Below the pieces are notes generated by a model. It saw only the letters and a program-made list of their open reading frames with translations. It was not told the origin of the DNA and did not search any database. 64,000 bases of DNA from Nocardioides terrae (GTDB taxonomy: Bacteria > Actinomycetota > Actinomycetes > Propionibacteriales > Nocardioidaceae), in the NCBI RefSeq assembly GCF_900112345.1, contig NZ_FOLB01000003.1, positions 62,001-126,000 of the forward strand, given 5' to 3'. The first letter of the stretch is position 1. Every line of letters begins with the position of its first letter. Of the stretch, positions 26,588 to 37,131 are shown piece by piece. Both the position numbers and the translations under genes were made by a program.

Positions 26588-28711
26588 TCAGAAGTCGAGA
26601 TCGTCCAGGTCGAGCGCGCTCGAGCCGGCGGTGATGAACTCCTTGCGGGGCGCCACGTCGGAGCCCATCAGGAGGTCGAAGACGCCCGCGGCGCTCTCGA
26701 CGTCGTCGACCGTCAGCCGCCGCAGCGTCCGGTGGCGCGGGTCCATCGTCGTCTCCGCCAGCTGGTGGGCGTCCATCTCACCGAGACCCTTGTAGCGCTG
26801 GACCGGGTCCTTCCAGCTGACGTTCTTCTTCTTCAGCTCCGCCAGCCGGCGCTGCAGCTCGTCGTCGGAGTAGGTGTAGACGTACTTGTCCATCCCCTTC
26901 TTCGGGTTGGACAGCTCGATGCGGTGCAGCGGCGGTACGGCGGAGTAGACCCGCCCGGCCGAGACCAGATCGGGCATGTACTTGAAGAACAGCGTCGCCA
27001 GCAGGGTGCGGATGTGGGCGCCGTCGGAGTCGGCGTCCGCCATGAAGATGATCTTCCCGTAGCGCGCGGCCTCGAGGTCGAAGGTGCGCCCCGAGCCGGC
27101 ACCGACGACCTGGATGATCGAGGCGCACTCGGTGTTCTTGAGCATGTCGGCGACCGACGCCTTCTGCACGTTGAGGATCTTGCCGCGGATCGGCAGCAGC
27201 GCCTGGAACTCGCTGTTGCGGGCCAGCTTGGCGGTTCCGAGAGCGGAGTCGCCCTCGACGATGAAGAGCTCGGTGCGCTCGTTGTCGGCGGCGCGGCAGT
27301 CGGCCAGCTTGGCCGGCAGCGCTGAGGACTCCAGCGCGTTCTTCCGGCGCTGGGTCTCCTTGTGCTGCCGGGCGGCGATGCGGGTCCTGGCGGCGCCGAG
27401 CACCTTCTCCATGACCAGCTTGGCCTGGGCCTTCTCCTTGGCCTTGGTCGAGGTGAGGAACGCCTTGAGCTCGGACGACACGACCTTGCGCACGACGCCC
27501 CGGGCCGCCGGCGTACCGAGGATCTCCTTGGTCTGGCCCTCGAACTGCGGCTCGGCCAGGCGCACGGTCACCACCGCGGTCAGGCCCTCGAGGACGTCAT
27601 CCTTGATGACGTCGACGTCGTTGACCTTGAGCACCTTCGCCGCCCGCATGGCGTCGTTGAACGTCTTGGTCAGCGCGCTCTCGAAGCCGCTCACGTGGGT
27701 GCCGCCCTTGGGAGTGGCGATCACGTTGACGAAGGAGCGCACCTCGGTGTCGTAGCCGTTGATCCAGCGCAGCGCGACGTCGACGCCCAGCTCGCGCTCG
27801 ACGTCCTGAGGGGTCATGTGCCCCTTGTCGTCGAGCATCGGCACGGTCTCGGTGAAGGTCTCCGAGCCCTGCAGGCGGAGCACCTCGGTGACCGGCTCGC
27901 CCTGGGAGAGGAAGTCGACGAACTCGGCGATGCCGCCGTCGTGGCGGAACTTCTCCTCGACCGGGCCCTCCCCGCCGGACTCCGCGCCGCGCAGGTCGCG
28001 GATGACGAGCTCGAGGCCGGGGACGATGAACGAGGTCTGGCGGGCGCGGCCGATCAGCTCGTCCCAGACGTACTTCGCGTCCTTGGTGAAGATCTGGCGG
28101 TCCGGCCAGAAACGGATGAGCGTCCCGGACCTGCCCTTGGTCACGCGGGCGCCCTTGCGGGTGAGGCCGCTCTGGGGCGTGAAGCGGGCCGTCGGCCCGT
28201 CGCCGACGAACACGCCCGGCACGCCGCGCTGGAAGCTCAGGCCCTGCCGCGCCGGCGAGCGGTCCACGTCGATGTCCATCCGCGAGGACAGCGCGTTGAC
28301 GACCGAGAGTCCGACACCGTGCAGGCCACCCGTGGCGGCGTACGACGACCCGCCGAACTTGCCGCCGGCGTGGAGCTTGGTCGCGACGACCTCGACGCCC
28401 GGCAGCCCGGTCTTGGGCTCCTTGTCGGTCGGGATGCCCCGCCCGTCGTCGTAGACCTCGACCGAGCCGTCCTCGTGCAGGGTGACCTCGACGCGGTGCG
28501 CGTGACCCGCGAGGGCCTCGTCGACGCCGTTGTCGATGATCTCCCAGACGCAGTGCATGAGCCCACGGGTGTCGGTGGACCCGATGTACATGCCCGGGCG
28601 CTTGCGGACCGCCTCCAGCCCCTCCAGGACGAGGAGGTGGGCGGCGTTGTAGGTGCTGTCGATCGTGCTGCTCCTAGCCGTGGGGACTCCCTCGCAATCT
28701 ACCCGCGACAC
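26588..28711 (-). CDS. parE: DNA topoisomerase IV subunit B (ParE-like)
   Basis: ATPase subunit partner of ParC. The GHKL site is EIIDNGVDEAL, DDGRGIP and GLHGVG; the TOPRIM site is FIVEGDSALGTAK and DADSDGAHIRTL. The C-terminus has RYKGLGEM and ends near the family norm. The start is uncertain. Conserved sequence begins at about STYNAAHLLVLEG, yet the nearest in-frame standard starts are GTG 28711 and ATG 28738, both without a Shine-Dalgarno. A clear AGGAG (28675-28671) sits 7 nt before an in-frame ATC at 28663 and 4 nt before ACG 28666. I list GTG 28711; a non-AUG start is possible. Confidence 0.92.
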   Translation of the reverse strand: MSRVDCEGVPTARSSTIDSTYNAAHLLVLEGLEAVRKRPGMYIGSTDTRGLMHCVWEIIDNGVDEALAGHAHRVEVTLHEDGSVEVYDDGRGIPTDKEPKTGLPGVEVVATKLHAGGKFGGSSYAATGGLHGVGLSVVNALSSRMDIDVDRSPARQGLSFQRGVPGVFVGDGPTARFTPQSGLTRKGARVTKGRSGTLIRFWPDRQIFTKDAKYVWDELIGRARQTSFIVPGLELVIRDLRGAESGGEGPVEEKFRHDGGIAEFVDFLSQGEPVTEVLRLQGSETFTETVPMLDDKGHMTPQDVERELGVDVALRWINGYDTEVRSFVNVIATPKGGTHVSGFESALTKTFNDAMRAAKVLKVNDVDVIKDDVLEGLTAVVTVRLAEPQFEGQTKEILGTPAARGVVRKVVSSELKAFLTSTKAKEKAQAKLVMEKVLGAARTRIAARQHKETQRRKNALESSALPAKLADCRAADNERTELFIVEGDSALGTAKLARNSEFQALLPIRGKILNVQKASVADMLKNTECASIIQVVGAGSGRTFDLEAARYGKIIFMADADSDGAHIRTLLATLFFKYMPDLVSAGRVYSAVPPLHRIELSNPKKGMDKYVYTYSDDELQRRLAELKKKNVSWKDPVQRYKGLGEMDAHQLAETTMDPRHRTLRRLTVDDVESAAGVFDLLMGSDVAPRKEFITAGSSALDLDDLDF

Positions 28712-28941
28712 GCCGCGGTCCGGTGCAGGGACGCGCATCGGGGCGCGGCTTACGGTGACCGGAACGACCACGACGTCACGATGTGGACACGATCGGCCCA
28801 CCCGTTCGGCCAATCGGCTCCGAATCGCTGGTGACGAGGTCAGACTGGGTACCCGGACTGTGAAGCTCGGGGCATGGAATGCCGATGAACAAGATGCACG
28901 ACCATGGTTGGATCGAAGGGTGGTGGGCAACACAGTCCCTG

Positions 28942-28969
28942 GGGAATCTTGACCCCCGCGACTACGTTG
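28942..28969 (+). promoter_or_regulatory. SigR/SigH-type promoter (GGGAAT-N18-GTTG)
   Basis: GGGAAT at 28942-28947, then exactly 18 nt, then GTTG at 28966-28969. This matches the consensus of the thiol-oxidative-stress sigma factor SigR of Streptomyces (GGGAAT, 18-19 nt, GTT). It would start transcription about 30 nt before the DUF7455 start. The same arrangement occurs before the group 2 sigma gene at 45162. Confidence 0.72.
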
Positions 28970-29005
28970 CACCTGTCACCGACAGAGAAGAGAAATGAGG
29001 CCGAT

Positions 29006-29233
29006 GTGACTACTGCTGTTGCCAGCTCCCCGCTGACCGCTGCGGACCGCTGCGACCGCTGCGGGGCCCAGGCCTACCTTCGTGTCGAGCTGCAGTCCGG
29101 CGGCGAGCTCCTCTTCTGCGCCCACCATGCCCGCGAGCACGGTGACAAGCTCAAGAAGATCGCGGTGAACGTGGTCGACGAGACCCACAAGCTCACCGGA
29201 ACGCCGGCACAGGCGCCCGACGACGAGCACTGA
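29006..29233 (+). CDS. DUF7455 small zinc-binding protein
   Basis: A 75-residue cytoplasmic protein with CDRCGAQAYLRVEL and LFCAHHAREHG, giving two Cys, then Cys and His residues fit to hold a zinc. It is an actinobacterial family found near the hrdB-type sigma and parE genes, as here. GTG 29006 has TGAGG 8 nt upstream. Function is unknown. The SigR-like promoter upstream and the possible redox-sensitive CxxC make a thiol-stress link plausible but unproven. A strong terminator follows. Confidence 0.85.
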   Translation: MTTAVASSPLTAADRCDRCGAQAYLRVELQSGGELLFCAHHAREHGDKLKKIAVNVVDETHKLTGTPAQAPDDEH

Positions 29234-29257
29234 GGCCCAACTCCACAAGCCCACGAG

Positions 29258-29288
29258 AACGGCCCCGGACGGTGTGTCCGGGGCCGTT
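29258..29288 (+). terminator. Hairpin terminator after DUF7455 gene
   Basis: Perfect 13-bp arms 29258-29270 and 29276-29288 (AACGGCCCCGGAC and its complement) around GGTGT, 24 nt after the DUF7455 stop. It separates this gene from the DUF456 gene, whose own leaderless promoter hexamer begins at 29304. Confidence 0.9.
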
Positions 29289-29315
29289 GTGCGTCCTGGT
29301 GCCTAGGGTGTCCCC

Positions 29316-29792
29316 GTGTCCGCCCTCGAGATCGTCGTCGCCCTCGCCATCGCGGTCGGCCTCGCGACCACCATCGTCCCGGTCCTTCCCGGCACGCTCA
29401 TCGTCGGCGGTGCCATCCTCGTCTGGGCCTCCGAGACGGGCGGTACGACGGCCTGGCTGGCCTTCGCCGTGGCGGCCGTGCTCCTGGCCGCCGGAGCGGT
29501 CGCTAAGTACCTCCTGCCGGGCCGCCGGCTCAAGGAGGCCGGCATCCCGACCTCGACCCAGCTGGCCGGCGCCGCGCTCGGGATCGTCGGGTTCTTCGTC
29601 ATCCCGCTCGTCGGGCTCTTCATCGGCTTCGTCCTCGGCGTCTACCTAGCCGAGTGGCGACGGCTCGGGTCCGGAAGGGCCTGGCCCTCGACCAAGCACG
29701 CGCTGCGGGCGGCCGGCCTGTCGATCCTGCTCGAGCTGGTCTTCAGCGTGCTCGCCACGATCACCTGGGTGGTCGGGCTCGTGGCCACCTGA
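29316..29792 (+). CDS. DUF456 family membrane protein
   Basis: Integral membrane protein of 158 residues with about four or five helices and the glycine-rich repeats of DUF456 (VPVLPGTLIVGG and GIVGFFVIPLVGLFIGF). The central GRRLKEAGIPTSTQ loop is characteristic. Function unknown. GTG 29316 follows TAGGGT (29304-29309) by 6 nt, pointing to a leaderless transcript. The next transporter gene starts within its stop codon. Confidence 0.85.
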   Translation: MSALEIVVALAIAVGLATTIVPVLPGTLIVGGAILVWASETGGTTAWLAFAVAAVLLAAGAVAKYLLPGRRLKEAGIPTSTQLAGAALGIVGFFVIPLVGLFIGFVLGVYLAEWRRLGSGRAWPSTKHALRAAGLSILLELVFSVLATITWVVGLVAT

Positions 29793-30634
29793 TGGCGGTG
29801 CTGCTCGCGCTGCTGTCGGCCCTGGCCTACGGCACGTCTGACTTCCTCGGCGGCGTGATCTCCTCGCGGATCCCGCCCTGGACCGCCGCCTTCTGCTCCC
29901 AGATCACCGGGGCGGCCGCGCTCGCGCTGCTGGCGCTGGTCGACGGCGGATCGCTGAGCGCGGCCGGCGCCGCCTGGGGCGTCCTCTCGGGGATCGGCAG
30001 CGGCGTGGGGCTCTCCTTCCTCTACCGCGGCCTGTCGTCGGGCCGGATGGGCGTCGTGGCGCCGACCTCCGGGGTGCTCGCGGCCCTGCTCCCGGCGGCC
30101 GTCGGCGTCCTCACCGGCGACCGGCCGTCGCTGCCCGCCTGGATCGGCATCGTCCTGGCGGTGCCTGCGACGTTCCTGGTCGCACGGGAGCCGTCGCTGG
30201 ACGCGCCCGACGACTCGCCCGCCCGCTCCTCAGGAGTGAGCGACGGCCTGCTCGCCGGCTGCGGCTTCGGCGTGGGTTTCGCCGCCATCGCCAAGGCCCC
30301 GGACGCGGACGGCTTCTGGCCGGTCGCGCTGAGCCTGCTCGTGGGTGCGGCGGTCGTGGTCGCCGGCGCCCTCGTCGCACGCAGCGACTGGGTGCCGCGC
30401 AACGCGACGGCCGCGCTCTCCACCAGCACCGGGATCCTGGCCGCTGCCGCCCTGGCGTTCTTCCTCGCCTCGCTCGACCACGGGATGCTCGCGGTCTCCG
30501 CGGTCGTCGCGGCGCTCTACCCGGCCGCGACCGTGCTGCTGGCCATCACCGTGCTGCGCGAGCACGTCCACCGTGCCCAGGCGCTCGGGCTGGCCCTGTG
30601 CGCCGTCGCCGTGGCGCTCGTGGCCACGGGCTGA
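29792..30634 (+). CDS. EamA/DMT-family transporter
   Basis: Drug/metabolite transporter of 280 residues with ten predicted helices arranged as two EamA repeats; YGTSDFLGGV opens the first and the second closes with VVAALYPAATVLLA and REHVHRAQALG, the usual DMT ending. Substrate is unknown; candidates are amino acids or metabolites. Its ATG overlaps the TGA of the DUF456 gene by one base, so the two are coupled. It converges with the GGDEF-EAL gene after 7 nt, without an obvious terminator. Confidence 0.88.
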   Translation: MAVLLALLSALAYGTSDFLGGVISSRIPPWTAAFCSQITGAAALALLALVDGGSLSAAGAAWGVLSGIGSGVGLSFLYRGLSSGRMGVVAPTSGVLAALLPAAVGVLTGDRPSLPAWIGIVLAVPATFLVAREPSLDAPDDSPARSSGVSDGLLAGCGFGVGFAAIAKAPDADGFWPVALSLLVGAAVVVAGALVARSDWVPRNATAALSTSTGILAAAALAFFLASLDHGMLAVSAVVAALYPAATVLLAITVLREHVHRAQALGLALCAVAVALVATG

Positions 30635-30641
30635 GCCGGCG

Positions 30642-32414
30642 TCACAGGCCGGCCGCGAGCGACCAGCTCATCGGCCGCTGGACCGACGACGGCTCCCACA
30701 GCGGTTCCGGGCGCCCGAAGAGGAACCCCTGCGCGAGCTCGCAGCCGAGACCGCCGAGGACGCGTGCCTGGTGCATCGTCTCGACCCGCTCCGCGATCAC
30801 ACGGACGCCGAGGGAGCGCGCCATCACGAGGATGGCCTCCAAGATCGGAGCCTCCAGCGACTCCTCCTTGATGCCCTCGATGAAGGTGCCGTCGATCTTG
30901 ATGACGTCGAGCGGCAACCGGTCCAGCCAGCGAAGGGATGAGTAGCCGGAGCCGAAGTCGTCGATGGCGATCAGCACGCCCAGGGCGCGGACCTCGTGCA
31001 GCGTCTCGGCGACCTGGGGGTCGTCGTCGTCGCAGACCGCCTCGGTCACCTCGATCATGAGGCGGTCGCCCTGCAGCCCGTGGCGCCAGAGCGCCGCGCG
31101 CACCGTGTGGACGTACTCGGCCCGGCGCAGCTCGCACACCGACACGTTCACCGACACCGTCGCGAAGGTGTTGCCGGTCTCGGCGAGGGCGAGACAGGCC
31201 TGGTCCAGCGTCCAGGCGCCGAGCGCCCGGATGGCTCCGGTCCGCTCGGCCTGTGGCACGAAGTCGCCCGGCGGCACCAGGCCGCGCTGCGGGTGCTGCC
31301 AGCGCACCAGCGCCTCGACCCCGACGACGGCGCGGTCGGCGAGCCGGACCAGGGGCTGGTAGTGGAGGACGAGCTCGCCACACTCGATCGCCGCCTCGAG
31401 CTCGCTCGCCGCACGGCCCGGGTCGCCGTGCACGACCGTCTGGTTGCGACCGGCCGCCTTGGCGTCGTAGAGCGCGACGTCGGCCCGGCTCATGAGCATC
31501 GACGCCGAGTCGCCCGCGCGCCACGCGGCGACACCTGCCGACGCCGTCACCTCGGGGGCGAGCGCCTCCCGCAGCCGGTCGGCGAGGTCGGCGGCGCCGC
31601 CGAGGGTGTCGTCGAGGACGATGAGACCGAACTCGTCGCCTCCGTAGCGGCCCAGCACCGCGTTCTTGGGCAGCACGCTGCGCCATCGGCTCGCACACAT
31701 CCGCAGCAGCTCGTCGCCGCGCTGGTGGCCCTGGCCGTCGTTGATCTGCTTGAACCCGTCGAGGTCGAGCAGGGCGAGGAAGAGCCGGCTGTCGTCGGCG
31801 CGCGCCTGCTGGAGCGCCTCCTGCAGTCGGCGGTCGAGACCGCGCCGGTTCATCAATCGGGTGAGCGGGTCCTCCTCAGCCGCGTCGGCCGCGCGGCAGA
31901 CGGCCGCGACCACGATCCCGACCGCGATGCAGACGCCGTTCAAGGTCACCACGGTCTGCCACGACACGCCGACCTGCGGCAGCAGCACGGTCGTCACCAG
32001 CAGGACGTGTGTCAGGTGCACCGCCACGCCGACGACGGAGAAGAACAGGGCCGCGTCGAGGATCACGAAGAGGTAGACCGGCACCGTCGCGTCGACGACG
32101 CCCGTTCCACGGCCCAGCAGGATCTGCGCGGTGGTGAGGACGGCCCCGGCGACCACGGCGACGTGGAAGAACCAGCGCGGGAACCTACGGCCCCACTTCA
32201 GAACCGCCAGGCCGCTGAGCATCGAGGTCAGCGGTATCACCATCAACGGGGCCCGATGGGCCGTCCGCGGGTCGACCAGGACCACCAGCAGGATGCACGC
32301 CGCGCCCGTGACGTAGACGGCACCCGTCGTCAGTGCGACGACCGGAAGGGTCGCCACAGCAGGGTGCTGCCGGTTGGAGGCGAGCCGCCGCCAACGCGCG
32401 CGTAGGAGGACCAT
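30642..32414 (-). CDS. Membrane-bound GGDEF-EAL protein (cyclic-di-GMP turnover)
   Basis: Protein of 590 residues that could make and degrade c-di-GMP. Six or so N-terminal helices (to about 170) form a membrane sensor. The GGDEF domain has the intact motif GRYGGDEF; the inhibitory RxxD site ahead of it is replaced (LPKN), so product feedback through it is unlikely. The EAL domain has VEALVRW, NVSVCE, DDFGSGYSS, KIDGTFIE and ERVET, so catalytic residues appear complete. Both activities are therefore predicted. The start at 32414 lacks a clear Shine-Dalgarno. Confidence 0.92.
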   Translation of the reverse strand: MVLLRARWRRLASNRQHPAVATLPVVALTTGAVYVTGAACILLVVLVDPRTAHRAPLMVIPLTSMLSGLAVLKWGRRFPRWFFHVAVVAGAVLTTAQILLGRGTGVVDATVPVYLFVILDAALFFSVVGVAVHLTHVLLVTTVLLPQVGVSWQTVVTLNGVCIAVGIVVAAVCRAADAAEEDPLTRLMNRRGLDRRLQEALQQARADDSRLFLALLDLDGFKQINDGQGHQRGDELLRMCASRWRSVLPKNAVLGRYGGDEFGLIVLDDTLGGAADLADRLREALAPEVTASAGVAAWRAGDSASMLMSRADVALYDAKAAGRNQTVVHGDPGRAASELEAAIECGELVLHYQPLVRLADRAVVGVEALVRWQHPQRGLVPPGDFVPQAERTGAIRALGAWTLDQACLALAETGNTFATVSVNVSVCELRRAEYVHTVRAALWRHGLQGDRLMIEVTEAVCDDDDPQVAETLHEVRALGVLIAIDDFGSGYSSLRWLDRLPLDVIKIDGTFIEGIKEESLEAPILEAILVMARSLGVRVIAERVETMHQARVLGGLGCELAQGFLFGRPEPLWEPSSVQRPMSWSLAAGL

Positions 32415-32483
32415 GCACCCTCATCGGCACGCGCGGGCGGGCCCTTACCTCTACCCGGGCGAGGATTCCCGCCCGGCCCGCGG

Positions 32484-33980
<1,497 letters not shown>

Positions 33981-34115
33981 GAACACCTCTCGTGACAGTG
34001 TTTTTCGTCGGCCAGCCCCGCTGGCCTGGTGGCTTCGGGGCGCGGCAAGGCCCGGTGGTGTCAAGAGCCGCGAGTTCATTCTGCCACGAGGGCCCCAACC
34101 CCCAGCACCCGAGGG

Positions 34116-34691
34116 TCAACCGCGCGGCGCGGCCGCCTTGGCGGCCGCCTTCTTCTCCTGCTTGTAGGCGCGGACCTTCTGCAGCGACACCTCGTCGACC
34201 ACATCCGCGACCGACCGGTACCCGGGTTCGGAGTAGCTACCCGCGGCCTGCTCCCAGCCCTCCGGCCGTACGCCGAGCTGCTTGGCCAGGAGCGCGACGA
34301 AGATCTGTGCCTTCTGCTTGCCGAAGCCCGGCAGGGCCATCACCCGCTTCAGCAGGTCGGCACCGCTCGACGCCTCGGTCCACAGCCGGGTGACGTCACC
34401 GCCGTAGGTGGTGGCGACGATGCCGGCCAGCTCCTGCAGCCGGGTCGCCATCGAGCCTCCGTAGCGGTGGATCGCGGGCGGCCGGCGGCACAGCTCCGAG
34501 AACGCCTCCGGGTCGGCGGCCGCGATCGCCGCCGGGTCGAGGGTCCCGAACCGCTCCAGCACCTTGGCCGGCCCCGCGAAGGCGCGCTCCATCGGGAACT
34601 GCTGATCCAGCATCATCCCGACCAGCAGGGCGAACGGGTCCTCCGTCAGCACCTGGTCGGCAGCCGGCTCCTGGGCGATCTGGATGGCCAT
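34116..34691 (-). CDS. HhH-GPD-type base excision repair protein
   Basis: Protein of 191 residues related to HhH-GPD DNA glycosylases. The helix-hairpin-helix region is VMALPGFGKQKAQIFVALLAKQLG, and the opening LLVGMMLDQQFPMERAF matches this actinobacterial subfamily. I cannot identify with certainty the catalytic Asp found 12-20 residues after the hairpin, so activity is unsure. ATG 34691 follows GATACT by 6 nt (leaderless type). The Lys/Ala-rich tail (KKAAAKAAA) may aid DNA binding. Confidence 0.85.
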   Translation of the reverse strand: MAIQIAQEPAADQVLTEDPFALLVGMMLDQQFPMERAFAGPAKVLERFGTLDPAAIAAADPEAFSELCRRPPAIHRYGGSMATRLQELAGIVATTYGGDVTRLWTEASSGADLLKRVMALPGFGKQKAQIFVALLAKQLGVRPEGWEQAAGSYSEPGYRSVADVVDEVSLQKVRAYKQEKKAAAKAAAPRG

Positions 34692-34720
34692 GCCCCGAGT
34701 ATCGCGCACCGCGCGCTCGG

Positions 34721-35125
34721 TCAGTCGCGAGCCTTGACGGCGAGCACCGGGCAGTGCGCGTCGAGCAGGATCCGCTGGGCGTTGCTGCCCAGGATGAGCT
34801 TGCCGACCGGCGAGCGACGCCGCAGGCCGATGACGATGAGCTCGGCGGCGTTGGCCTCGGCGATGCTGATCAGGTCGTCGGCGGGGTCGAAGCCGCGGAC
34901 GAGCTGCCGCACGACGTAGGGCACTCCCGTGCCGTCGAGCTTGCGGCGCACCTGGTCGAGGGCGGCGTCGTGCTCGCTCGCTGCCTGCTCGTCGTAGTCT
35001 GCGCCGCCGCGCTGGGAGCTGACGACGACGAGCTTCAGCCCGCGGAGCTCCGCTTCCTGGACCGCTCTCTCCAGTGCTGCGTCACCCTCGGGCTTCGGCA
35101 CGTAGCCGACGACGACCGTGGCCAT
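34721..35125 (-). CDS. Universal stress protein (UspA domain)
   Basis: Single UspA domain of 134 residues: MATVVVGYVP start, then the ATP-binding segment GLRRRSPVGKLILGSNAQRIL with the G-2x-G-9x-G(S/T) pattern. It probably binds ATP and helps in dormancy or stress. ATG 35125 has a strong AAGGAGG. Next gene leftward is the HhH protein, 29 nt away. Confidence 0.93.
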   Translation of the reverse strand: MATVVVGYVPKPEGDAALERAVQEAELRGLKLVVVSSQRGGADYDEQAASEHDAALDQVRRKLDGTGVPYVVRQLVRGFDPADDLISIAEANAAELIVIGLRRRSPVGKLILGSNAQRILLDAHCPVLAVKARD

Positions 35126-35233
35126 CCGGACCTCCTTGTTCGCGAGTGTGAGTCACGTTACAACGGCCCACCCCGCACGGCAGCCTGTGGAGGAGCGTCG
35201 GCGCGCCGCGGCGCACTCCGGCAGGCTGGCGGC

Positions 35234-35674
35234 ATGGGACACGAGGCGGGGCTGCGCGAGCCGGTCGCCACGCCGCTGCGCCGGGCGCTGCGGCAGGCGG
35301 TGCTCGACCACGCCGTCGCCGAGCGCCGCCCGGCGCACCTGCCCATCCTCCACGTCGGACTCCCAGGGGCGAGGCAGGTGGTCCACCCGATCAGGCCGGA
35401 CGAGGCGACCGACCACGCGCTGCGAGCCGACGTCGTGGCGGCGATGGTGCGGCGCGTCGCCATGTCCGGCACGCCCCTGGTCTGGCTCACGCGATCCGGC
35501 GAGCTGATCGACCAGGACGTCGACACCGACTGGCTCGCAGGTGCGCGCCAGGCGCTCGGCGAGGCGGGCCTTCCGCTGGTCTTCGTCGTCGTCAACCGGC
35601 ACGGCTGGCGGGACCCGCGCAGCAGGCTGGAGACGACCTGGGTGCGGATGCGCCCGCGAAGCGATCGCCGTTAG
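35234..35674 (+). CDS. Conserved hypothetical protein
   Basis: A 146-residue soluble protein, unrecognised. It has ILHVGLPGARQVVHPI, LVWLTRSGELIDQDVD and LVFVVVNRHGWRDP, an alternating alpha/beta pattern with a conserved-looking acidic IDQDVDTDW. The frame opens earlier but the ATG at 35234 follows CAGGCT by 6 nt. Its end overlaps the convergent ligase gene by four bases. Confidence 0.6.
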   Translation: MGHEAGLREPVATPLRRALRQAVLDHAVAERRPAHLPILHVGLPGARQVVHPIRPDEATDHALRADVVAAMVRRVAMSGTPLVWLTRSGELIDQDVDTDWLAGARQALGEAGLPLVFVVVNRHGWRDPRSRLETTWVRMRPRSDRR

Positions 35675-37131
35675 TCCCAGGTGTGCACCGGCTCACCGGT
35701 GTGCATGCGGTCGCGGTAGTCCAGCAGCGTCGCCCGCAGCGCGGCCAGGCGGCCCTCACGTGAGCGCTCGCGCACCCTGCGGACCAACCATTCGGCGCCG
35801 TTCACGCGGCGCCTCGCACGCCCCTCGATGATGCCCAGCACCCGGTCGGCCTCGGCGGGCTGGACGCCCCAGTCGACGAGACCCTCGTGTGCTGCGGGGA
35901 GGAGTCGGAGGACGAGCTCGGTGGCGGCGATCCGCTCGTGGCCCGGCCAGGCCACCTCGGCCGCGATGCCGTCACGCGCCGCGGCGTGGAAGTTCTCGTC
36001 GGCCGCGGCGAACGGCAGCCGCGACCAGAGCGGGCGCTCGCTCTCGGCGAGCGACCTGACCAGCCCGAAGTAGAACGCGGCGTTGGCCATCGTGTCCGCC
36101 ACCGTCGGCCCGGCCGCCAGCACGCGGTTCTCGACGCGCAGGTGGGGCAGCCCGTCGGCGACGTCGTAGACCGGCCGGTTCCAGCGATAGATCGTCCCGT
36201 TGTGCAGCCGCAGCTCGGCCAGGCCGGGGGTGCCGCCACCGTCGAGCACCGCGACCGGATCCTCGTCGTCCACGACGGGCAGGAGGGCCGGGAAGTAGCG
36301 CCGGTTCTCCTCGAAGAGGTCGAAGACGGAGGTGATCCACCGCTCGCCGAACCACACGCGTGGCCGCACCCCCTGGGCTTGGAGCTCCTCGCTGCGGGTG
36401 TCGGTCGACTGCTCGAAGAGCGGGATGCGGGTCTCGCGCCACAGCTCCTTGCCCAGGAAGTAGGGCGAGTTGGCGCCGATCGCGACCTGGAGCGAGCTGA
36501 CGGCCTCCGAGGCGTTCCAGTAGGCGGCGAACCGGTCCGGCCGCACCTGCACGTGGAGCTGCGTGCTGGTGCACGCGGCCTCCGGGAGCACGGTGTCGGC
36601 GACCATCTCGAGCCGCTCGGCGCCCTCGATGCTGATCCGGATGTCCTCACCGCGCGCGGCGATCACCTGGTCGTTGAGCACGGAGTAGCGCGAGTCGGCG
36701 CTCATGCTCGGCGCCTGCAGGTGCTCGGGGCCGAGCGTGGGCAGGATGCCGATCATCACGAGGTCGGCGTCCTGGCTCGCCGTGCGCTGGCGCGCTTCGT
36801 CGAGCCGCTCCCTCAGCGACTGCTCGAGCCGCCCGAAGCCGCCGTGGTGAAGGGCGGTCGGCGGGACGTTGACCTCGACGTTGAAGCGGGCCAGCTCGGT
36901 CTGGAAGTCCGGGTGGTCGATCGCGTCGAGGACCTCGGCGTTGCGCAGCGCGGGCATGCCGCGGTCGTCGATGAGGTTGAGCTCGACCTCCAGCCCCGTC
37001 ATCGGGTCGGTCGCGTCGAACCGCTGCTCCTCGAGCATGCGCGCCAGCACGTCGAGGCTGCGGCGCAGCTTCTCCCGGAACCGGCCCCGGTCCGACCCGC
37101 CAAACTCCTGTTCTTCGACCTCTTCGCCCAC
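35671..37131 (-). CDS. Glutamate-cysteine-ligase-like (GCS2) carboxylate-amine ligase, long form
   Basis: ATP-dependent carboxylate-amine ligase of 486 residues. GLEVELNLID near residue 45 holds the metal-binding Glu pair, and CTSTQLHVQV and EAVSSLQVAIGANSPYFLG match the GCS2 fold; NRRYFPALLP and LRVENRVL follow. Because actinobacteria make mycothiol rather than glutathione, a gamma-glutamylcysteine role is doubtful; another glutamyl or amino acid amide may be formed. GTG 37131 directly follows the TAA of the upstream ligase with no gap, so the two are co-translated. Confidence 0.88.
   Translation of the reverse strand: MGEEVEEQEFGGSDRGRFREKLRRSLDVLARMLEEQRFDATDPMTGLEVELNLIDDRGMPALRNAEVLDAIDHPDFQTELARFNVEVNVPPTALHHGGFGRLEQSLRERLDEARQRTASQDADLVMIGILPTLGPEHLQAPSMSADSRYSVLNDQVIAARGEDIRISIEGAERLEMVADTVLPEAACTSTQLHVQVRPDRFAAYWNASEAVSSLQVAIGANSPYFLGKELWRETRIPLFEQSTDTRSEELQAQGVRPRVWFGERWITSVFDLFEENRRYFPALLPVVDDEDPVAVLDGGGTPGLAELRLHNGTIYRWNRPVYDVADGLPHLRVENRVLAAGPTVADTMANAAFYFGLVRSLAESERPLWSRLPFAAADENFHAAARDGIAAEVAWPGHERIAATELVLRLLPAAHEGLVDWGVQPAEADRVLGIIEGRARRRVNGAEWLVRRVRERSREGRLAALRATLLDYRDRMHTGEPVHTWD

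Noticed and set aside
34045..34060. TTGACA as vegetative promoter of the primary sigma gene
   Set aside because: No acceptable -10 at 16-19 nt; sequence there is G/C only.
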